From Sphaerochaeta sp. (GTDB lineage: Bacteria > Spirochaetota > Spirochaetia > Sphaerochaetales > Sphaerochaetaceae), in the NCBI GenBank assembly GCA_023228445.1, contig JALOBD010000004.1, positions 1 to 33,202 of the forward strand: a stretch of DNA of 33,202 nucleotides, written 5' to 3'. Both the position numbers and the translations under genes were made by a program. The notes beneath the pieces are model-generated. The model saw nothing but the letters and a program-made list of their open reading frames with translations, was not told the DNA's origin and ran no database searches. Shown here piece by piece: positions 32,950-33,202 of this stretch; within the stretch, counting starts at the first letter, position 1, and the number at the start of each line of letters is the position of its first letter.

Positions 32950-33077
32950 GACCATAAGCTAGTAGAGCACTAAGGTATTAATAGAACAAATTATCAATAA
33001 GGACTTGATTTTGTTATTGACATATGATATTGTTAGTCTGTGCAAACAAATCACCCAATATTAAGGAGATTAAACCC

Positions 33078-33202
33078 ATGGATGAAATGCAGAAACCCGC
33101 AGTAACAATGCCGCTGATCGGCGACCCGGCACCCGCTTTTACCGCTGTGACCACGCAGGGAGACATCAACTTTCCCGCAGACTACAAAGGCAAGTGGGCG
33201 AT
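33078..33202 (+). CDS. Peroxiredoxin (AhpC/TSA family), N-terminal fragment
   Basis: The last 125 bases encode the first 41 residues of a protein that reads MDEMQKPAVTMPLIGDPAPAFTAVTTQGDINFPADYKGKWA. The PLIGDPAPAFTAVTTQG and DYKGKW segments are the standard thioredoxin-fold N-terminus of peroxiredoxins that reduce peroxides. The catalytic cysteine lies beyond the window. AAGGAG (33063-33068) precedes the ATG by nine bases. A TATGAT (33023-33028) upstream is a possible -10 box, without a convincing -35. Such enzymes are common in anaerobes for oxygen defence. Confidence 0.85.
   Translation, partial: MDEMQKPAVTMPLIGDPAPAFTAVTTQGDINFPADYKGKWA

Noticed and set aside
32918..32960. Possible PerR box before the peroxiredoxin gene
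   Set aside because: The palindromes present do not match the PerR consensus TTATAATNATTATAA well enough. They are listed only as unassigned palindromes.

Overview
The window looks like chromosome from a diderm, fermentative, sugar-specialised bacterium, most probably a Sphaerochaeta-like spirochaete. This rests on the style of the binding proteins (short signal peptides ending in 'FAAGG..', 'FAAGQ..' or 'FAAPS..', none with a lipobox Cys), three MalF/MalG-type importers without a local ATPase, and general gene content. No rRNA or other phylogenetic marker is present, so the assignment is tentative. No tRNA, rRNA, CRISPR array, insertion sequence or prophage gene was seen.

Layout. (1) 1-171: C-terminal end of an unidentified gene. 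(2) 327-4681, + strand: a compact arginine operon argC-argJ-argB-argD with overlapping or nearly overlapping junctions. Its promoter region carries two ARG-box-like sites about four helical turns apart. It ends in a perfect 13-bp hairpin that also faces the convergent genes. (3) 4784-9809, - strand: a fumarylacetoacetate-hydrolase-family enzyme, an M20/YgeY-like metallohydrolase, and a large membrane PAS-PAS-PAS-GGDEF-HD-GYP c-di-GMP protein. (4) 9941-15919, - strand: a catabolic operon of an L-fucose-isomerase-type isomerase, a split transketolase (N and C subunits) and an FGGY kinase, followed after a gap by a Gfo/Idh/MocA oxidoreductase. (5) 16172-21149, + strand: a divergent DeoR-family regulator, sugar ABC importer 1 (binding protein plus two permeases) and a divergent nucleoside-hydrolase-superfamily protein. 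(6) 21150-21679: a 530-bp gene-free stretch with hairpins, direct repeats, a promoter and a long leader. (7) 21680-27520, + strand: ABC importer 2 and a cytoplasmic GH78 alpha-L-rhamnosidase. (8) 27736-32763, - strand: ABC importer 3 with a cytoplasmic GH127 beta-L-arabinofuranosidase. (9) 33078-end: start of a peroxiredoxin.

How it fits together. Regions 4-8 form one plant-glycan locus of about 20 kb. Three importers bring in oligosaccharides or glycosides, and two exo-glycosidases without signal peptides trim L-rhamnose and beta-L-arabinofuranose inside the cell. The isomerase + split transketolase + FGGY kinase set is the enzyme combination of the D-apiose/D-apulose transketolase pathway. 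Apiose, rhamnose and beta-L-arabinofuranose occur together in the side chains of rhamnogalacturonan II, so an RG-II-fragment or apiose-glycoside utilisation locus is the leading hypothesis. It is an inference, not proven by sequence. The nucleoside-hydrolase-like protein, whose usual Asp motif is altered, is the best candidate for an undescribed activity.

Regulatory architecture is unusually regular. At all three binding-protein/permease junctions there is a strong intercistronic hairpin. Short TTTGATT-type repeats recur in the promoter regions around the DeoR gene, and a 15-bp palindrome covers the -35 box of importer 3.
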